In this document: one piece after another, positions 59,368-64,000 of the stretch
How the letters are laid out: each line of letters opens with the position of its first letter
Position numbering within the stretch: position 1 is the first letter of the stretch
Notes under the pieces: model-generated
Told to the model about the DNA's origin: nothing
Seen by the model: only the letters and a program-made list of their open reading frames with translations
Databases searched by the model: none
Translations under genes and position numbers: made by a program
DNA from: Chromera velia
Taxonomy: Eukaryota; Sar; Chromeraceae
Assembly: GCA_018398765.1 (NCBI GenBank)
Contig: JAHBMJ010000664.1
Coordinates: 103,583-167,582, forward strand
Length of the DNA stretch: 64,000 nucleotides
Reading direction: 5' to 3'

Positions 59368-62300
59368 TACATACATATGTGTATGTATATATATATATAT
59401 ATATATATATACATACATACATACATACACACAGAGAGAGAGAGAGAGGGAATCGAGGACGGACAGACGGATAGACAGACTGGGCCTGTACGATTGAGAG
59501 TACACGTCTGCGAGGTGTCTGGGGTTGCATGGTGGTTTCTTCCAACGCCTTCATGCATGTGAACAGTCTACATGAAGGCACAAAGCACACAGGGCAGGTA
59601 TTTCGCTGGACTGCGCCTCCTCGTCGGTCCTCGTCTTTGTCTTTCATTCTTCAGTCTGCTTCTCTTTCCTGTCATGCTGTCTGACTGACCTCTTCAGAAG
59701 ACCTTCGATCTGCTGTGCGATCTCCTCCGCGTCCCCCCCCGCTTCTCCAGTGAGTCTCTGAACGAGGGAGAGGGGTTCATGGTCGTACCCGTCCATCACA
59801 AGCTCCAGACGCCGAAGGGCATCCTGCACATACCCACGCACACGAAGAGAACAAGGGAGGCAGAGGGAAAGGCCTCAGCTCTCGTGAGGACTTGTCTGCC
59901 AATCACTTTTTTCGGAAAAGAGAGAGAGAGAGAGAAATCTGCACACACACACGGGAAACGTGTTGCATTTCTGCAGGGACAAACTGCAGTTGGGTTCACA
60001 GGGGCAGAAGACAAAAAAGGATGTAGAAATAAAAACCTGAATACACGTACACGAACATTCGACCAAAAACCTCGCTGTGTTCCTCCTATCAATCTATCTG
60101 TCGACTGACGGTGTCTCCAAGTCTGATGGGCCCAGCCTCGATGTTCAGCTGTCCTGTGAAGGGCTCAATTTTCTTCACCTGCATGCACACACGCACCCAG
60201 ATGCATATATGCATAGGCATTCACTCAGTGAAAGGAATCGGGGGAGAAAGAGAAGATTGCACGGACACCCATACAAACGCACACGCTCGCGCGCACTGAC
60301 CCACAACGTCTCTGCCCCCCCCCACTGACCCTGGAGGGATCCTTCAGCTGGAGGATTGCCTTTACCTTCATGCAGAATTCTTTTTCAGAAAGTAAATGAA
60401 AAAAAAAAAAACACTGACCCTGGAGGGATCCTTCAGCTGGAGGGTTGCCAGGAGGTCCCCTGCCTGAATCACGCTCCCTGCGCTCTTGGTCTGAGTCACG
60501 CGACCACTCTCTCCAGCCTTCAAGGACATGATCATCTTCATCGCCTCCACCTCAACGAACGGTTCGCCTGCCTTCACCTCACTGCCGTCGTCCTGCAAAC
60601 AGTCACAAGATCGTTGACATATTCAGAGACGACCACATCCACTAGCACGACCTCACGCGCGCGTGCGCACGTACACACACACATACCAGGGGGGGGTGAG
60701 AGAGACAGAGAGAGGGAAACAGGCAGAGTAGGGCGTGACGGTGAGCACCATTGACAGAAGAAAAAGAGCGGAAAACAAAATAGATTCCTCTGCTGTATCC
60801 GCAATGCGTAACCATCAGTATTATCGAATCTCGTGAAAAAGGTCATGTGTCTCCTCACCTGAAGATATCTGACGACCTTCCCCGTCACGTCGGACCGCAG
60901 CTCCGACGGATCGTACACAGTGGGGATGAAGACGGTGGTTCCGTCGATTGACATGCGCAGGCCGAGAGGCTCCTCCCTTCCGTACACCTTGGAGCTCCTG
61001 CTCCCGTACTCAACCAGGAAGGATCCGTCGGTCTGCTCTCGGACCCGGGCTTCCAGAGTCTGCACTCACTCTCTCTCTCACGAGAGATCGGGGGGGAGAG
61101 TGAGGAGCAAAAAAGAAAGAAAGAAAGGAAAATAGGTGAAAGGTATTGGTGGGAAAACCGTGCGTGTGTGTCAGCTGCAGAAAATCGAGACAGACGGAAC
61201 GTGTAGGCAGGCAGGAACAGCGACAGGCAGGCAGGCTGACAGACACGGAGAGAAAGAAAGAAAGGGAGGCCCGGGGAAAGGGAATTGACTGAAAGAAAGA
61301 AAGGGAGGCCCGGGGAAAGGGGATTGACTGAAAGAAAGAAAGGGAGGCCCGGGGAAAGGGGATTGACTGACTTGGCCGTTGATGACCAGACGGAAGAGGT
61401 CGGGGGCCACTCTGGTGACCTCGAAGGTAAATTTGGTGTCTTTGAAGGTGATCTCCACAGGGACCGTGTTCATTGTCTGCGCGTCCCTGAGGATCAATTG
61501 TCCCTTTTCCAGGGAGTCCTGGAGGGACTGGGAACGGGCGTCGACTGCTTTCTTCGCTCTGCATCAACGCATGCATGCATAAACACTCTCTCACACATGA
61601 CGATCACAGGATGGACCATCGCGGACACGACGACGGTGGACAGAGGATTTTCAACAGACAGAAGCAACACGCACGAAAAGGACTTGGCAAACGCAACTGC
61701 CGTAAACGTTTATGAAAGGGAGAGTGATGCACCAATGCGGCTTTCTTTCTGTGTGGTTCACATACACGCGAAAGCTCGAACCCGCATCTTTTTTCTTTCT
61801 TTCTTTTTTTTTTCGAGTCCGTTTTAAACCGTTGTTCAAACAACGCGTCAAACAACAATGCCTGCCCTCTCTGCCTTTTTGACAAAGTGGTTGTCCCAAC
61901 AAGCAGGTTTGTGTGCAAGTGTACGATACAGTGAAAAAGGATGCGTTGTGGGACCAGCCTTTTGTAGCAAAAGTTAGAGCTGCACGTGAACAAATTCATC
62001 GTGCGGGTTCTCAGAAAGTGTTGTGGACATTGGGAGGAAAGCAGTGCTCAGGCAGCCGCAACATTCACGCATCAGTGACTCCACGCTGCTTCGACCTGTC
62101 TGACTCTATCGAGAGACTGACTTCTCAACCAGATGATCACTTCATTCATTCAAAGCAGACAATGAAGAAACACGAACCTGAAAAGAGCAGCAGCGATGAC
62201 GGAGTCCTCCTGCCGCACAGGCACAGCGACGGCCTTCTGTTTGATGAGTCCATCCAGCCATGAGGTGTCGATGGTGTTGTCGATGAACTCTTCCTTGTTC

Positions 62301-64000
62301 AGGAGCTGCTGGAGGTAGTCGACAGCAGTGCGGATCTCTCCTGAACACACAGGCAGGCAGGCAGGCAGGCAGATGGAAACAGGGATATAGACACACACAC
62401 GCACACACTTTTCCTCTGAGTCGGAATGGAGGAGGAAAGTACTCCTCGATCTGCCATCCTGTCTAAGGGGTCTGGCTGGACAAAAAGGGAAGGAGTTGCC
62501 TCTGCTCTTTTATTCTATTCACTGCGCACAGATAGATCTGGTGCACGACAGACGGATGACAGACAGACATACACCAAGGTCGTTTGAACGACTGCAGCGA
62601 TCCGTCTTTCTGCTGTACAGCCGAACAGAGCCATGCAGGGATACAACCAACCAACGAACGAACGCACCTCGAACATCTGTCCTCTTGAGGGCCATGATCA
62701 GTGCCTTTCTGGCCTTCTCTCTCGTGGGGCCCTTTGCAAACAGGTGGCCGAACTGGGAGTCTGCGAACTCGTGCACTGCTCCCTTGGAACCCACGGAAAA
62801 GTACCCCCAGACCTCGGGGGTGCTCTGGAACTCCACGCGCTCGATGGCCCCTGCAGGGAGGAAGCGCGACTTACAGTCATGAACGCATCGGAAGGAAGGA
62901 ATCTGCAGCACGCCTTACTTGCACATTGGCACACTCTTCATGTCTCTTCCAGATTGTCTTTTCTCATCAAGGCTCCTGCCACGATGTGTTCTCTCCCACC
63001 ACATAAATTTGGTTTTATGCCCGAGCAAAAAAGAGAAACACAGCAGCTGAATGAGTGGGAGATTGCTCGACAAAACAAAGAAAACCATGTTTGTTACAGG
63101 AAAGGACCGAAAGGCCAACCAACCGCTGGTGGGTTTGAAGCCCTCGTCAGGGTTCTCTGCCGTGATTCTTGCTGCAATGACGTGCGTGTTGATGGGCGCG
63201 TAGTCCTCATTCAGGAAGTCGATGGGGTCGCTGCCTGAGGGATCCCGGCCGTAGAAGGACCTGACCTGAGGGACGCGACTGAGGGGAATCCCCATTGCCA
63301 CTTGGAGCTGGGTGGCAGGCAGGTTGACGCCTGTAAGTCCTTCCGTCACGGGGTGCTCGACCTGCATGCATGCAGTCAGTCAGGAGACAGAATTAATTAA
63401 ACGGATCTTTGAGGACAAGAGGCGGAAGGAAGGGGGATATTTCAAAGGCTTCTCAAGCTCTCTTGAATCCGAAACCTTTCTCTCCACAGTCACTCCATCT
63501 GTCTTTTCTCTCCTGGGGGAAAAGGTTGAGATCGCCTAAGTACTGGCATAGCGCTAATATCACTGCAATCAGATTGAAGGCGTGCACACGAAAGACAAGA
63601 AATGCACACGCTAGCTCACCTGGAGACGGGGGTTGAGTTCGAGGAAGTAGTAGTCGTCCTTGTCGGCGTTGTACAGATACTCCACTGTGCCGGCTCCTTG
63701 GTATCCGATAGAGGAGGTCAGTCTCTGAGCGGCCTTCTCCATCTTTCTCATTGTCTCTGGTTTCACGATGGAGGGGGGGCCCTCTTCAAAAATCTTCTGG
63801 AACCTTCTTTGGGTAGAACAGTCACGACCCGACAGTGCGACCGCATTGCCGTGTTTGTCTCCCACAATCTGGACCTCAATGTGCCGAGCTTGGGTGCACA
63901 GCTGCACGAGTTCACACACACACACACATACACACATACACACGAGGGAAGGGGATACGCATAGACAGACGTGATGCAGTTTGCACCTGCCTCTGGTGTT
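47268..64000 (-). CDS. Homomeric acetyl-CoA carboxylase, 34 exons visible (N-terminus beyond window)
   Basis: Makes malonyl-CoA from acetyl-CoA, bicarbonate and ATP, the first step of fatty-acid synthesis. From 63901 down to the TAA at 47268, 34 exons join with consistent phases into about 1823 residues: end of biotin carboxylase, biotin carrier, long central domain and carboxyltransferase, ending ...[12 protein letters not shown]. Signature residues are listed under the domain entries. The missing part should be about 250-400 residues (ATP-grasp start and any targeting signal), so plastid or cytosolic location cannot be told. Introns are mostly 100-400 bases with GTGAGT, GTCAGT or GTTGG donors and TGCAG acceptors. 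No break in any exon was found. There is an unresolved base (N) at 51045, in an intron. Apicomplexans have a homomeric apicoplast enzyme and sometimes a cytosolic one. Confidence 0.96.
50134..50150 (-). repeat. 17-base poly-C (poly-G on the coding strand) at an ACC exon end
   Basis: Coding strand reads GGACA, then 17 G, then TCTTC. The only GT available as donor is at the end of the run, so five extra Gly codons would be encoded. Confidence 0.9.
54855..54880 (-). repeat. Short TTTC repeat in an ACC intron
   Basis: Six TTTC units on the plus strand, against the usual strand bias of this gene's introns. Confidence 0.85.
56169..56204 (-). repeat. (GA)n microsatellite in an ACC intron
   Basis: A run of GA on plus, CT on the coding strand. 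Confidence 0.9.
57218..57340 (-). repeat. (GAAA)n microsatellite in an ACC intron
   Basis: Pyrimidine-rich TTTC array on the coding strand, starting just upstream of the acceptor of the exon 57208-57006. Confidence 0.93.
59337..59450 (-). repeat. Compound CA / CATA / TA / GA microsatellite
   Basis: Successive CA, CATA, TA, CATA and GA tracts inside one ACC intron, directly next to the acceptor at 59331. Confidence 0.93.
60110..61059 (-). other. ACC exons 6-8: biotin carboxyl carrier domain
   Basis: Exons 61059-60859, 60592-60419 and 60178-60110. The biotinylation site is [14 protein letters not shown] in exon 7, with the Lys of AMKM as acceptor. The flanking [20 protein letters not shown] is the usual end of the carrier barrel. 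Confidence 0.95.
60324..60449 (-). repeat. Tandem duplication spanning a 5' splice site of ACC
   Basis: 60412-60449 holds the end of the carrier exon and its donor (CCCTCCAGG then GTCAGTG); 60324-60360 is a copy with about one difference. The copy lies 88 bases inside the intron and keeps an intact donor. Confidence 0.9.
61258..61371 (-). repeat. Three-copy 38-bp tandem repeat at an ACC intron start
   Basis: On the plus strand the unit is GAAAGAAAGAAAGGGAGGCC plus CGGGGAAAGGGGATTGACT. On the coding strand each unit runs AGTCAATCCCC...TTTCTTTC, so every junction reads TTTCAGTCAATC: a pyrimidine tract, an AG, and a partial echo of the real donor GTCAGTCAATC at 61371. Confidence 0.92.
61372..63901 (-). 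other. ACC exons 1-5: C-terminal half of biotin carboxylase and linker
   Basis: Exons 63901-63620, 63361-63124, 62850-62668, 62340-62178 and 61558-61372. They contain [40 protein letters not shown] and the ATP-grasp signature [14 protein letters not shown], split exactly at the exon 1-2 border, then [15 protein letters not shown] and [30 protein letters not shown] holds the metal- and ATP-binding Glu and Asn and the active-site Arg of the family. Confidence 0.95.

Larger units (their letters stand above)
52820..59823 (-). other. ACC exons 9-23: central domain
   Basis: Exons 59823-59690, 59330-59148, 58819-58720, 58163-58078, 57832-57671, 57208-57006, 56736-56642, 56377-56318, 55712-55645, 55421-55325, 55082-54912, 54610-54506, 54107-53915, 53548-53367 and 53002-52820. 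The most conserved bits are [47 protein letters not shown] and [14 protein letters not shown]. The domain positions the carrier and carboxyltransferase parts in eukaryotic enzymes; it is the least conserved region here too. Confidence 0.93.

Overview
This is a nuclear window from an intron-rich, repeat-rich protist, most likely an alveolate and probably a chromerid (Chromera velia-like). Reasons: a single-chain eukaryotic acetyl-CoA carboxylase split into more than 30 short exons, a dynamin-family GTPase, poly-Gln/Ser-rich CCCH zinc-finger proteins, GTGAGT/GTCAGT donors with TGCAG acceptors, introns full of pyrimidine microsatellites, and AT-rich repeat islands. The organism assignment is inference; no rRNA or other marker is present.

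Layout. 86-1991 (+): last four recognisable exons of a Cdh1/Fizzy-related WD40 activator of the anaphase-promoting complex, cut by the window start. About 2880-7950: an AT-rich repeat zone containing a broken gag-like relic on the minus strand (about 4200-6200). 9775-11423 (-): two-exon Cys/His-rich protein. 12583-22300 (+): very large plant-type tandem CCCH zinc-finger protein, divergent from the previous gene. 22301-30400: about 8 kb with no gene I can support. 30400-32770: second AT-rich island with a MITE-like element. 33096-33551 (-): intronless four-helix membrane protein. 34818-40539, or to 41104 (+): dynamin-related GTPase in nine or ten exons. 42770-44340: third AT-rich island. 47268 to beyond 64000 (-): acetyl-CoA carboxylase, 34 exons visible, whose phases all join without a break; the first part of the biotin carboxylase domain lies outside the window.

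The genes do not form an operon or pathway; they are separate housekeeping or regulatory genes (cell cycle, RNA binding, membrane remodelling, fatty-acid synthesis). Two divergent gene pairs (9775-11423/12583-22300 and 33096-33551/34818-40539) each flank a very GC-rich, palindromic block carrying TGCATGCA, a motif known as an ApiAP2 target in apicomplexans; this is the most interesting regulatory signal here. A second theme is tandem duplication across splice sites: in both the Cdh1 and the carboxylase genes a decoy copy of a real splice site lies beside it, and use of the decoy would give an early stop. I found no tRNA, rRNA, CRISPR or prokaryote-like operon, and nothing that is clearly a new multi-gene system.
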